Shown: piece after piece, positions 17,901 through 24,913 of the stretch | How the letters are laid out: each line of letters begins with the position of its first letter | How positions within the stretch are numbered: the stretch's first letter is position 1 | Assembly (NCBI GenBank): GCA_012514035.1 | Contig: JAAZBB010000063.1 | Location: 1 to 64,000, forward strand | Reading direction: 5' to 3' | Length of the DNA stretch: 64,000 bases | Source: Lentisphaerota bacterium | Lineage (GTDB): Bacteria; Verrucomicrobiota; Kiritimatiellia; CAIQIC01; Lenti-01 | Position numbers and translations under genes: made by a program | The notes under the pieces: model-generated | What the model was told of the DNA's origin: nothing | Seen by the model: the letters and a program-made list of their open reading frames with translations, nothing else | The model's database searches: none

Positions 17901-18356
17901 ACCCTGGTCGTTAATGGAAATTCCTTCACCGGCACGCTGATCCCGGCGGCCGGCGGAACCGGCGTCCAGCAGTTCCAGACCTGGAACTACAACTGCGGAC
18001 CAGACACGGAGCGCAATGTCTACTTTAATAACCTACAAGTGACCCGGTCACAGAGCGGGGAAGAGGATGTGCATCGCGTTGCGACGGTGAGCATTATCCG
18101 GCTGTCGGGCGACATTCCGGAACCGTTCATCGCCGGCATGAACGCACCGGAAGGCGGCGGCCTGCGGATCAGCATGGCCAACAGCGTTCCGGACGTCCCA
18201 TATGCCATCTACGTCAGCGAGACACTGATCCCGACCCAGAACTGGCAGTTGGTGACCGGCACACTGCAGGCCGGGAACGGAGGCACCCTCGAGCTGGTCA
18301 TGACCAACGACCTGCCTGTGTGCGGCTTCTACCGGATTGGCGGCGGGCAGCCCTGA
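14955..18356 (+). CDS. Secreted calcineurin-like metallophosphoesterase with carbohydrate-binding modules
   Basis: 1,133 residues. A signal peptide is followed by a purple-acid-phosphatase-type FnIII domain (~30-110, GLIPGTTYYYRVRSGG) and a metallophosphoesterase domain (~118-330). The metal motifs are FSDAHYG (~119), GDVSDD (~148), GNHD (~181), FFHEPAY (~244) and SGHNHFYW (~280). Two modules at ~548-642 and ~650-742 share CFNDGTTWDNNGGADW or CFTDGIHWENRGGANW, resembling starch-binding CBM25/26 folds. A lectin-like domain (~840-1050) and a short C-terminal beta domain follow. AGGAGAG precedes the ATG. It is probably exported and acts on phosphate esters at the surface; the substrate is unknown. 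It is divergent from the kinase operon. Confidence 0.88.
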   Translation: MKIHPPTWLCRFALVLAAACPAGTTAAALVRGPYVQMGHYTNQATIVWRTDSSSDSAVDYGLTTSYGQTATGPSGWQHEVTLTGLIPGTTYYYRVRSGGATLASASFRSGKSPGTPFRIGLFSDAHYGANPAIGTLLAQAAPDLLLAVGDVSDDGLYADLDTNIFGPLGQVLSAAPLYWTPGNHDVRDDFAVCREAFVLPGNELSYWFEYADAQIVSLNAEGLPGTGWLANALAASSKPWKIVFFHEPAYSPDGGHGEEETIRDQYVPILEQHGVDLVVSGHNHFYWRSAPIDGVQYLITGPTGSRTREAGNTPCYSQWVVNGSEAQTFILLDIAGTRLRVQTFDAAGNLRDETALDRTCPFALDGELDPGAVQVAARPGGQTIWAVQSNNFLYVATPDAGEGSDAFLFLASAPDALANPAPWGKAGNTLAYDAFLADENDNNYSHGFAEDGLAADVTMIRTATPWCNNGVLEAVIDLSAYYGGAVPDSVFLAAALYGNADAGALAAASQCPAGNGDGNLDPDEVVEIPLSPVTGPVGPAPSASFSPPTPVDCGSITVTFNAATSVLANAATVSAFYHFSTNSDDWVLADMSRTGSNTFVLVFDSVPDNAPQLEVCFTDGIHWENRGGANWKVVIRDCEAPLTVSRVTITPGVPTVGQPVAVSYDPAGGGLAAASIVNIHHGYNRTEGWTAVPGVPMTKSGAAWTCSYVVPEGALSITMCFNDGTTWDNNGGADWDFPVMAAARPPVPADVVITNPPASVFQVDHDITQFVLEGTAGYNLAGTLYWTNSATGQGGSFPRTPFWSQSVELAVGANDLQITGIIPGAPGGAVTIAWDRASAYTEWANDSAQGSGWSAGWTLFAEGETAGHFLDTVSTNCSAGSPAFGLWANNGATARARRPLAEALQPGDTLSFVLDNNWINDGGSSGFSLENTHGEALLTLYFIGGETVYKLQDGSPEIRETGMSWTGDGVTVAFTLDSATNYTLVVNGNSFTGTLIPAAGGTGVQQFQTWNYNCGPDTERNVYFNNLQVTRSQSGEEDVHRVATVSIIRLSGDIPEPFIAGMNAPEGGGLRISMANSVPDVPYAIYVSETLIPTQNWQLVTGTLQAGNGGTLELVMTNDLPVCGFYRIGGGQP

Positions 18357-18366
18357 AACCCGGCGT

Positions 18367-19188
18367 TCAGGCCGGCGACCAGTATGGCCACATGTGATGC
18401 ACCGGCCCGTGGCCGTGGCCGATGGCGTAGTCCGCGCCGGCGCGGATGGCTTCCGTGATGTAGCGCTTGGCGCGCCGGACGGCCTCTTCCATGTCGTCCC
18501 CGTGCGCCAGGCGCGCCGCGATGGCGGAAGACAGCGTGCAGCCCGTGCCGTGATTGTTGCGGGTGGCAATCCGCTCTCCCGCCAGATGAACTATGCGCTG
18601 CTCCGCGCCGAGAAAAAGCACATCGTCGCATTCCGCACCATCCAGATGGCCGCCCTTCACCAGCACGTTCCGGCATCGCAGGCCCGCCAGTTCCGCGGCG
18701 GCGCCCGCCAGTTCGTCCGCGCGGGATAACTTCCGCCCGAGCAGAACCGCCGCTTCCGGAATGTTCGGGGTGATGATCTCCGCCAATGGAACCAGGCGGG
18801 TTTTCAGCGCTGCGACCGCATCGCCCTGGAGAAGCGGGTCGCGGCTTTGCGCCACCATCACGGGATCGAGCACAATCTGCCCGATTCCATATTCCTGTAG
18901 TTTGCGCGCCACGGTCTCGATCAGTTCAGGCGAATAGAGCATTCCGATTTTGACCGCATCGACGCCAATATCCGAAAGCACCGCGTCGATCTGCTGCGCC
19001 ACGAACCCCATCGGCACCGGATGAATGCCGGTTACCCCCCGGGTATTCTGCGCCGTCAGGGCCGTGAGCACGCTCATGCCGTAGCAGCCGTTGGCCGCGA
19101 AGGTCTTCAAGTCCGCCTGAATGCCCGCCCCGCCCCCGCTGTCCGAACCTGCGATGGTCAGCACGCGCCGATAGAGTTTGCTGGTCAT
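18367..19188 (-). CDS. thiD: Hydroxymethylpyrimidine / phosphomethylpyrimidine kinase
   Basis: 273 residues, the normal length. ThiD phosphorylates HMP to HMP-P and then HMP-PP for thiamine synthesis. Signatures: TIAGSDSGGGAGIQADLKTF near the N-terminus, TALTAQNT, VLDPVMVAQSRDPLL, ITPNIPEAAVLLG and the anion-hole motif NNHGTGCTLSSAIAARLAHG. GGGAGAG lies just upstream of the ATG. It is the last gene of the cytX-thiM-thiE-thiD operon, 63 bp after thiE, and that gap holds an A/T-rich hairpin. It converges on the phosphoesterase gene with only 10 bp between stops. Confidence 0.96.
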   Translation of the reverse strand: MTSKLYRRVLTIAGSDSGGGAGIQADLKTFAANGCYGMSVLTALTAQNTRGVTGIHPVPMGFVAQQIDAVLSDIGVDAVKIGMLYSPELIETVARKLQEYGIGQIVLDPVMVAQSRDPLLQGDAVAALKTRLVPLAEIITPNIPEAAVLLGRKLSRADELAGAAAELAGLRCRNVLVKGGHLDGAECDDVLFLGAEQRIVHLAGERIATRNNHGTGCTLSSAIAARLAHGDDMEEAVRRAKRYITEAIRAGADYAIGHGHGPVHHMWPYWSPA

Positions 19189-19210
19189 GATTTTCTCTCC
19201 CTGCCTGAAA

Positions 19211-19256
19211 CTATAATATTTGCAACTATTATACTATACTATTTGCAAATACTATA
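19211..19256. promoter_or_regulatory. A/T-rich inverted repeat between thiE and thiD
   Basis: CTATAATATTTGCAA (19211-19225) is the reverse complement, with one mismatch, of TTGCAAATACTATAG at 19242-19256, separated by a 16-nt A/T-rich loop. The right arm contains the palindrome TATTTGCAAATA (19240-19251) and overlaps the last codon and stop of thiE. There is no GC stem or T tract, so it is not a standard terminator. It could be an operator, an mRNA stability or processing hairpin, or an internal promoter region for thiD. Confidence 0.55.
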
Positions 19257-19950
19257 GCAAGAAGCCTGGCGTCTCTCGATGGCCTGGATCCTGCTGTTCA
19301 ACCTGCCGCGCTCTTGATTTCCGGCCCGCTTCGATGGCCTGGCACAGTCGGGCGGCGGCGGCGCGCGGGGAATCGGCGGCGACGATGTCCGACACCACGG
19401 CCAGGCCATCCGCTCCGGCGCGGATCACCTCCCCGGCGTTTTCCCCATTGATGCCCCCGATCGCCACGACGGGGATTTTGACCGCGGCCCGAATGGCACG
19501 CAGCCCGGCCAGTCCGAGCGGCGGAGCATGATCGGCCTTGGTCGGCGTGGCGAACACGGGGCTGGCCCCGATATAGTCCGCGCCATCCCGCTCCGCGCAA
19601 ACCGCATCTGCAACGGATTCCACCGAGATGCCGACGATCCATTCCGCCGGGACCAATCGCCGCACCGCCGTCACCGGCATGTCCTGCTGCCCAACATGCA
19701 CGCCGTTTGCCCCTGTGGCCAGCGCCACATCCACGCGGTCGTTGATAATCAGGGGCACGCCCGTGCCCCGCAGCACCGCCAGCACCAGGCGGGCCTCGGC
19801 CAGGAATTCCCGCGTGCCGCAGATCTTTTCCCGGAGCTGCACACAGGTGACACCGCCAGCGACCGCCTCCTGAACGATTTCGGCGTTCGAGCGACCGCGC
19901 GACCGGACCCGGTCGGTCACCAGATAGAGCGTGTAGTCGATCCGGCTCAT
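19252..19950 (-). CDS. thiE: Thiamine-phosphate synthase
   Basis: 232 residues, a TIM-barrel enzyme that joins HMP-PP and thiazole phosphate to give thiamine phosphate. Motifs in order: LYLVTDR, CVQLREK, IINDRVDVALATGANGVHVG, QQDMPV, IGVS-like GISVES, YIGASPVFATPTK, VAIGGI and a phosphate-binding VVSDIVAAD. The last ~20 residues (RARQVEQQDPGHRETPGFLL) are a non-conserved tail running into the A/T-rich repeat. The start is 1 nt after the thiM stop, so translation is probably coupled. Expression should follow the TPP riboswitch upstream of cytX. Confidence 0.95.
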   Translation of the reverse strand: MSRIDYTLYLVTDRVRSRGRSNAEIVQEAVAGGVTCVQLREKICGTREFLAEARLVLAVLRGTGVPLIINDRVDVALATGANGVHVGQQDMPVTAVRRLVPAEWIVGISVESVADAVCAERDGADYIGASPVFATPTKADHAPPLGLAGLRAIRAAVKIPVVAIGGINGENAGEVIRAGADGLAVVSDIVAADSPRAAAARLCQAIEAGRKSRARQVEQQDPGHRETPGFLL

Positions 19951-19951
19951 T

Positions 19952-20767
19952 TCAATTCTCCTGGATTCGTGCTCCCCGCTCCAGTTCCGCCGGAGTCAGG
20001 GCATGCAGGGCATCAAGGAACCGGATCAGGAACGAGCCGGGTCCCGTCGCCCCGGCCGCGGCCTGTTCCCCAGCCAGCCCGTAATAGGCCAGCGCCGTGG
20101 CTGCCGCCGAGACCGGGTCGGGATCCACGGCGGCAAAGGCGCCAATGATGGCGGTGGCGCCGCAACCGGTGCCCGTCACCCCGCCCATCATCGCATGTCC
20201 GTTGGCCACGCGCAGCGTTCGGCATCCGTCCGTAATGAAATCCAGCGTGCCGGTGATCGCCACTGGCACGCTCAATTCGCGGGCCAGGGCATTGGCTCGT
20301 TCTGCCGCCGCTTCCACGGAATCGGCGGAATCGACGCCTCTGGTTTTGGCCTCACCGCCGCCCAGGGCCAGAATCTCCGAGGCATTGCCGCGTACAAGGG
20401 CCACCTGAGTCTCTGTCAGGATCCGCCGAGCGGCCGCCGTGCGGAGCCGGGTCGCCCCCGCGCCCACGGGATCGAGGATGATCGGCACGCCCAGCTGCAT
20501 GGCGCGCGTCCCGGCTTTGACCATGGCGGCAATCCAGGCATCCTCCAGGGTCCCGATATTCAACACCAGCGCCCGGGCCAGGGACACCATTTCCTCCACC
20601 TCGTTTTCCGCGTGCGCCATGACCGGCGAGGCTCCGGCCGCGAGCAGAACGTTCGCCGTAAAGTTCATCACCACGAAGTTCGTGATATTGTGCACCAAGG
20701 GCCGCGCGAAGCGGACTGCCTCCAGGTTGATCGCCGCCCGCGCGGCCCATTCTGCCTTCGGATTCAT
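19952..20767 (-). CDS. thiM: Hydroxyethylthiazole kinase
   Basis: 271 residues. It phosphorylates salvaged 5-(hydroxyethyl)-4-methylthiazole for use by ThiE. It shows PLVHNITNFVVMNFTANVLL, GASPVMAHAENEVEEM, ALVLNIGTLED, ILDPVGAGATRLR, and VTGTGCGATAIIGAF with the conserved Cys near the active site. The start MNPKAEW has GGAGG upstream and overlaps the stop of cytX (ATGA). The ORF track extension to 20896 lies inside cytX and is rejected. The gene set here (kinase, synthase, transporter) indicates salvage of both thiamine halves rather than de novo synthesis. Confidence 0.96.
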   Translation of the reverse strand: MNPKAEWAARAAINLEAVRFARPLVHNITNFVVMNFTANVLLAAGASPVMAHAENEVEEMVSLARALVLNIGTLEDAWIAAMVKAGTRAMQLGVPIILDPVGAGATRLRTAAARRILTETQVALVRGNASEILALGGGEAKTRGVDSADSVEAAAERANALARELSVPVAITGTLDFITDGCRTLRVANGHAMMGGVTGTGCGATAIIGAFAAVDPDPVSAAATALAYYGLAGEQAAAGATGPGSFLIRFLDALHALTPAELERGARIQEN

Positions 20768-22026
20768 GCCGGTTCCCTCCGTTGAAATGAAATCGCGAAA
20801 TACAGAGCCGCTGCCGCCGCCAAGGCAGGGAGCGACGCCCCTCCCGCAAACCCGGTCTGCGCGCACCAGTGGTAGACGCCGAATCCGGCGGCCCATGCCA
20901 GCATCGCCCGCCAGTTCACCCCGCCGCGGTACCAGTAGGACCCGCGCCGGTACAGATCCTCCGCCGCATAGCGGCCGCGCCTCAGGAAGAAATAATCCGT
21001 CAGCACCACGCCGAACAGCGGGCAGAACGCGGAACCGATGAACAGCAGGAAGCCCTCATAGCGGGTTGCGTCGAAGAACAGCGCGAGCAGCGTACCCGCC
21101 ACCCCGCCCAGCAGTATCAGCGGGCGCATCCCGATCCGTGGGAACAGGCTTTGCGCCGACACCGCGTTGGAATAGATATCCAGAAACGTCGTGGTGAGCG
21201 TGGAGAGCAAGACAATCGCGACGGCCGGCACCAGCCATCCCCGGTCGCCGACCAGCCCCAGCAGCGCTGTTTGCGGCGCACCCGATCCCGTGGCAATCGC
21301 CGCGACAAGCCCCACCGCGTACATCCACGAGCTGATGAGGAAATACCCCCACCATGTGCCGCGGATTCCGTGTCCGGGCACGGCCGCGTAGCGCGTGTAA
21401 TCCGAAACCAGCGGCAGCCATGAAATCGGCATAGCAATGACCAGATCCAGTCCCAGCATGACGGACATCGCCGGCACGGGGCGAACCGCAAGCAGGTCCC
21501 GCCCCCCGTAGGTCCGCAGCGCCAGCCCGGTCATGGCCAGCGACAGCCCCAGGAGCAGCACCACGCCGATTTTTTGCAACCCCTTCCATGCCCGGCTGCC
21601 GGCCAGCGCCCACAGGGTGGTCAACGCCCCCAGGAGCAGAATCCAGCCACGGGCGGCCGCTTTGCCGCCGGCGAGTCCGGCGGCCGCCTGCCCGCCGATC
21701 CAGAGCATGACGGCAGTCCAGCCGACCAGTTGCACCACGTTCAGCACGGCCGGAAGCACCGATCCGCGGTTGCCAAGGGCGCCGCGGGTGCTGACGATGG
21801 CCGGTACGCCGTGCCGGCTGCCGATGAGCCCACCCAGCGCCATCGGGGTATTGCCCAGCAGATGCCCCAGCAGGATAATTCCCAGCCCCGCAGCCAGGCC
21901 GAAAGACGCCAGCAGGCCCCCCGCCCAGATTTCGGACAGGGAAATCGCCGCCCCCGCCCAGAGCAGAAAGAAATCCCGCTCGTACAAGTTCCGTTCCCGG
22001 CTTTCCACCGGGGCATTCCGCGCCAT
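20764..22026 (-). CDS. cytX: NCS1-family transporter, probable HMP permease CytX
   Basis: 420 residues with about 12 membrane segments, in the cytosine permease-like NCS1 family. It starts MARNAPVESRERNLYERDFF, with LLWAGAAISLSEIWAGG and LGHLLGNTPMALGGLIGSRHGVPA in the first helices, typical of the CytX group that imports hydroxymethylpyrimidine. AAGGAG lies 6-7 nt before the ATG; the longer ORF to 22155 runs through the riboswitch and is rejected. It is the first gene under the TPP riboswitch and overlaps thiM, which supports HMP as the substrate. Assignment to thiamine precursor uptake rests on family plus context. Confidence 0.9.
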   Translation of the reverse strand: MARNAPVESRERNLYERDFFLLWAGAAISLSEIWAGGLLASFGLAAGLGIILLGHLLGNTPMALGGLIGSRHGVPAIVSTRGALGNRGSVLPAVLNVVQLVGWTAVMLWIGGQAAAGLAGGKAAARGWILLLGALTTLWALAGSRAWKGLQKIGVVLLLGLSLAMTGLALRTYGGRDLLAVRPVPAMSVMLGLDLVIAMPISWLPLVSDYTRYAAVPGHGIRGTWWGYFLISSWMYAVGLVAAIATGSGAPQTALLGLVGDRGWLVPAVAIVLLSTLTTTFLDIYSNAVSAQSLFPRIGMRPLILLGGVAGTLLALFFDATRYEGFLLFIGSAFCPLFGVVLTDYFFLRRGRYAAEDLYRRGSYWYRGGVNWRAMLAWAAGFGVYHWCAQTGFAGGASLPALAAAAALYFAISFQRREPA

Positions 22027-22121
22027 ACCAGCTCCTTTTGGGGTGCATCGGGGAGCCTGCCGCGGAAATAATGAAAACCGCGGTTCCATCGGAGAAACCA
22101 CGGCTTGTCCAAGCGATCCGC

Positions 22122-22211
22122 TGTCCCTGCGCTGGAATGATCCAACAGGTTCCAAGGGTTATCCCGCCTGACGGGAACTCTCAGCCCTCTTACTCGAGGA
22201 CACCCCTAGCG
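22122..22211 (-). promoter_or_regulatory. TPP (THI-box) riboswitch
   Basis: Read on the minus strand: TAGGGGTGTCC, GGGCTGAGAGTTCCCG, ATAACCCTTGGAACCTG, TTGGATCATTCCAGCG and CAGGGA. These match the conserved THI-box core in order (CUGAGA, ACCC-GAACCUG, GGAU-A-CCAGCG, AGGGA). It lies ~95 nt before cytX. In that gap GCTCC can pair with GGAGC covering the cytX Shine-Dalgarno, suggesting TPP-bound translational repression. A second stem, CCGTGGTTTC with GGAACCGCGG, may be the alternative fold. Confidence 0.95.
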
Positions 22212-22233
22212 ACCAATTCAGTTGTCACGGGTC

Positions 22234-22261
22234 AAAGTACCATCCTGTTGGCGACCGTCAA
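22234..22261 (-). promoter_or_regulatory. Probable promoter of the cytX-thiMED operon
   Basis: On the minus strand TTGACG (22256-22261), a 16-nt spacer and TACTTT (22234-22239). This places the start of transcription around 22227, about 15 nt before the riboswitch core, which is a typical layout. Confidence 0.55.
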
Positions 22262-22286
22262 GCCCGTCCATGATCTGGCTGCCGCG

Positions 22287-22318
22287 TTTGTTTCAATGTT
22301 TATAAACATTGAAACAAA
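22287..22318. repeat. 32-bp perfect palindrome after the glutathione peroxidase gene
   Basis: A 16-bp arm is repeated in perfect inversion with no loop; the centre reads CAATGTTTATAAACATTG. It starts at the base adjacent to the peroxidase stop codon (22319) and lies ~25 bp upstream of the thi operon -35. No T tract follows on the minus strand, so it does not look like a standard terminator. An operator for a dimeric repressor, or an RNA hairpin at the peroxidase 3' end, are the likeliest roles. Confidence 0.85.
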
Positions 22319-22900
22319 TTACTCCAATGCGTTTTCGATCGCCGCCCGCAGCCCCGGATCATCCGGTTCGGTGCGGCTGCCGTAGCGGGCGAGGACCTGA
22401 CCAGCGCGGCCGATGAGAAACTTGTTGAAGTTCCAAGAGATGGCCCCGCCGAATTCCGGATGGATTTTTTTATCGGTCAGGAAGGCGTAGAGCGGGTGGA
22501 TGTCCGTGCCCCTGACGGAAATCTTGGAGAACATGGGGAAGGTGACGCCGTAGGTCAGGGAACAAAACTGCTTGATCTCGGCCTCGGTGCCCGGTTCCTG
22601 CCCCATGAAATTATTGGCGGGGAAACCCAGAACGACAAATCCGCGGCCCTTGCAGGCCTGATACAGCTTCTCCAGCCCGGCATATTGCCGGGTGAAGCCG
22701 CATTTGCTGGCGACGTTGACCACCAGCAGGACCTTGCCGCGGAACTCCGCCAGGGACAGGTCATGACCACCAATGTCCTTCATCGTGAAATCATAAATAC
22801 TGTTCACGGGGTCTTCTCCTCGGGCTGGGCTGCCGGCTGCCAGCAGGCCGAGGACCACGACTTGCGCCAACCATGCGTTCATCACGGGCTTCTTCATCAT
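22319..22900 (-). CDS. Exported glutathione peroxidase-like thiol peroxidase
   Basis: 193 residues including an N-terminal signal peptide (MNAWLAQVVVLGLLAAGSPARG), so it should work in the periplasm, reducing peroxides with a thioredoxin-like partner. The peroxidatic Cys is in VNVASKCGFTRQYAGL, the Trp/Asn pair is SWNFNKFL, and the resolving Cys is in FCSLTYGVTFP. Unusually, the FPCNQF motif reads FPANNF: the Cys is Ala and the catalytic-tetrad Gln is Asn. Start: ATG-ATG at 22900/22897, with GGGG just upstream. The longer ORF to 23110 runs into the dispersed repeat and is rejected. Confidence 0.9.
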   Translation of the reverse strand: MMKKPVMNAWLAQVVVLGLLAAGSPARGEDPVNSIYDFTMKDIGGHDLSLAEFRGKVLLVVNVASKCGFTRQYAGLEKLYQACKGRGFVVLGFPANNFMGQEPGTEAEIKQFCSLTYGVTFPMFSKISVRGTDIHPLYAFLTDKKIHPEFGGAISWNFNKFLIGRAGQVLARYGSRTEPDDPGLRAAIENALE

Positions 22901-22950
22901 GCCCCGGAACCTATGCCGGGCCGCCCCGTTTGGCAAATCCGCCGGGAGAC

Positions 22951-23170
22951 GCATCCCTCTTTCATTGACAACGATCGGCCCAATTTGAAGTGCGGCGGGA
23001 AGCGAGGCTCGGCGAGCGCCACACCGCTTTTGTTGGGGGGGCAATCGAACTGGCAGCCCAAACAACCAAAGCGGGGCCGCCTCCCGTTGGTCGTTGTCCC
23101 CGCACTCCAAAAAGGCCGGCCGACGGGAGCAAGATGTTTCATGTCCGGTCGGTCAATGAAACGGGGATGC
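22951..23170. repeat. Dispersed element with terminal inverted repeats, copy B
   Basis: About 220 bp, the second copy of the element at 7772-7990. Left end GCATCCCTCTTTCATTGACA with ACGATCGGCC, right end CCGGTCGGTCAATGAAACGG and GGATGC, which are near reverse complements. The internal core GTGCGGCGGGAAGCGAGGCT and the AAAGCGGGGCCGC / CCCCGCACTCC part are shared with copy A, while the stretch just before the right end differs. It lies between the divergent peroxidase (-) and dehydrogenase (+) genes. No coding capacity is conserved. Confidence 0.82.
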
Positions 23171-23245
23171 GCCCTCCGCCGGGGCCGGAGGAATTAATGA
23201 ATTGTCAACCGAAACGCGAATCGGCAAGCTTGCGCGCCAGAATGG

Positions 23246-24913
23246 ATGAGCCTAATGAAGCGTAATCTGGATGAACTGCAAGCCGGCCCGCACGATCTGC
23301 TGATCGTCGGGGGGGGCATCTACGGAGCAGCACTGGCCCGCGAGGCGGCCAGTCGCGGTCTGAAGACGGCCCTGGTGGAGCAGGCGGACTTTTGTTCCGG
23401 CAGTTCCGCCAACAGCCTGAAAATCATCCACGGCGGTCTGCGCTACCTGCAGCAGGCGGACCTGCCGCGGGTGTTTGAATCCATCGGCGAACGGAGCACC
23501 GTGCTGCGGACGGCCCCGCACCTCGTGGCCCCCGCGCCGTGCCTCATGCCGACACGGGGCATATTGATGAAAAGCCGCTGGGTCATGGCCTGCGGCCTGG
23601 GCGTGAACGACATCCTCAGTTGCCGCCGCAACCGCCACCTGGACCCGACGCGGAGAATCCCGAACGGCCGCACCTTGTCGCGCCGCGACTGCCTGGAGAT
23701 TCTGCCGATGCTGCGCACCACCGGCACCACCGGCGCCGCGCAATGGTACGACGGACTGGCCCACGACACGGAACGGCTGGCCATTGGCATGCTGAAGGCC
23801 GCCACGCGTGCCGGGGCGACGGCAGCCAATTACGTCAAGGTGCGCCGCTTGTTGCTCGAGGGCGACCGCGTGACTGGGGCGGCGGTGGAAGACCGGCTGG
23901 GCGGCGGCACCTTCGACATCCGGGCCGGGCTGGTCATCAATGCGGCCGGGCCGTGGATCGAGCAGGTGCTGGCAGGCATCGGCCGGCCTGTGGCCAACAC
24001 CGCTCCGCATCTCGCGTTGGGCATGAACCTGGTCATCCAGAACTGGCCCGTCACCACCCACGGGCTGGGACTGCAATCCACGCGCAGCAGTCGATTGTAT
24101 TTCTTCATGCCCTGGAGGGGCGCAGTGCTGGCGGGCACCTACTACCGCGAGCACCAGGGGCCGCCCGAGGCCTTGCGCGTGACAGACCGGGACATCGACT
24201 CCTATCTGGATGCGATCAATTCCTGCCTGCCGGGCACCGCCATCACGCGCAATGACATTCTGGCGATTCAAGCCGGCATTGTTCCCAGCCTGAAGCCGGC
24301 CCGGCCCGACCGCGAACCGGTCCTCCTGCGCCACTACCGGCTGGTGGACCACGCGCGCCGCGACGGCATCGAAGGCCTGCTTTCCATCTGCGGGATCAAG
24401 TACACCACCGCCCGCGGGGTCGCGGAACAGGTCATCGAGGTCGCGGCGGCCAAGCTTGGCCGGCTGATCGCGCCTTCCACCACGCGTCGGGATCCGCTTC
24501 CGGGCGGCGAAATCCCCGACTGGGCCTCCTTCCGCCGCGACATGGCGGCGGCGCATGCGGACGTGCCGGCGGAGGAATTGGAGCGGCTGCTGGTGCTCTA
24601 CGGCACCGAGGCCAAAGACATCCTGGCCAGCGCGGCCACGCTGACCGGAGCCGATGCGTGCATGCGGGCCGAAGTCCTGTTCACATTGGACGAGGAAATG
24701 CCGCAGACGCTGGCCGACCTCGTCTTCCGGCGCACGGGACTGGCCTCGGCGGGTCGCCCCTCGTCTGCCGTCCTGCGGGTTTGCGCCGAAACCATGGGAA
24801 CCGCCCTGGGCTGGACCAACGGCCGGCTCCAAGATGAAATTGCAGCGGTCGAGAACGCCCCCACTCTTTGGCAGGCGGGATGCGCCTTGGCCCCCGATGG
24901 GACGCGCGCATGA
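23246..24913 (+). CDS. glpD: FAD-dependent glycerol-3-phosphate dehydrogenase/oxidase
   Basis: 555 residues. It oxidises glycerol-3-phosphate to dihydroxyacetone phosphate with FAD and passes electrons to quinone at the membrane. The N-terminal FAD motif is DLLIVGGGIYGAALAREAA, then SSANSLKIIHGGLRYLQQ, a family signature. Later come LVINAAGPWIE, YYREHQGPPEALRVTD and a helical C-terminal DAO_C-type domain (~465-545). It is somewhat longer than E. coli GlpD (501). The start could be 23246 or MKRNL three codons on; no strong Shine-Dalgarno is visible. Its stop overlaps the next start (ATGA), so it is cotranscribed with a GT-C-like protein. No glycerol kinase or facilitator is nearby. Confidence 0.88.
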   Translation: MSLMKRNLDELQAGPHDLLIVGGGIYGAALAREAASRGLKTALVEQADFCSGSSANSLKIIHGGLRYLQQADLPRVFESIGERSTVLRTAPHLVAPAPCLMPTRGILMKSRWVMACGLGVNDILSCRRNRHLDPTRRIPNGRTLSRRDCLEILPMLRTTGTTGAAQWYDGLAHDTERLAIGMLKAATRAGATAANYVKVRRLLLEGDRVTGAAVEDRLGGGTFDIRAGLVINAAGPWIEQVLAGIGRPVANTAPHLALGMNLVIQNWPVTTHGLGLQSTRSSRLYFFMPWRGAVLAGTYYREHQGPPEALRVTDRDIDSYLDAINSCLPGTAITRNDILAIQAGIVPSLKPARPDREPVLLRHYRLVDHARRDGIEGLLSICGIKYTTARGVAEQVIEVAAAKLGRLIAPSTTRRDPLPGGEIPDWASFRRDMAAAHADVPAEELERLLVLYGTEAKDILASAATLTGADACMRAEVLFTLDEEMPQTLADLVFRRTGLASAGRPSSAVLRVCAETMGTALGWTNGRLQDEIAAVENAPTLWQAGCALAPDGTRA

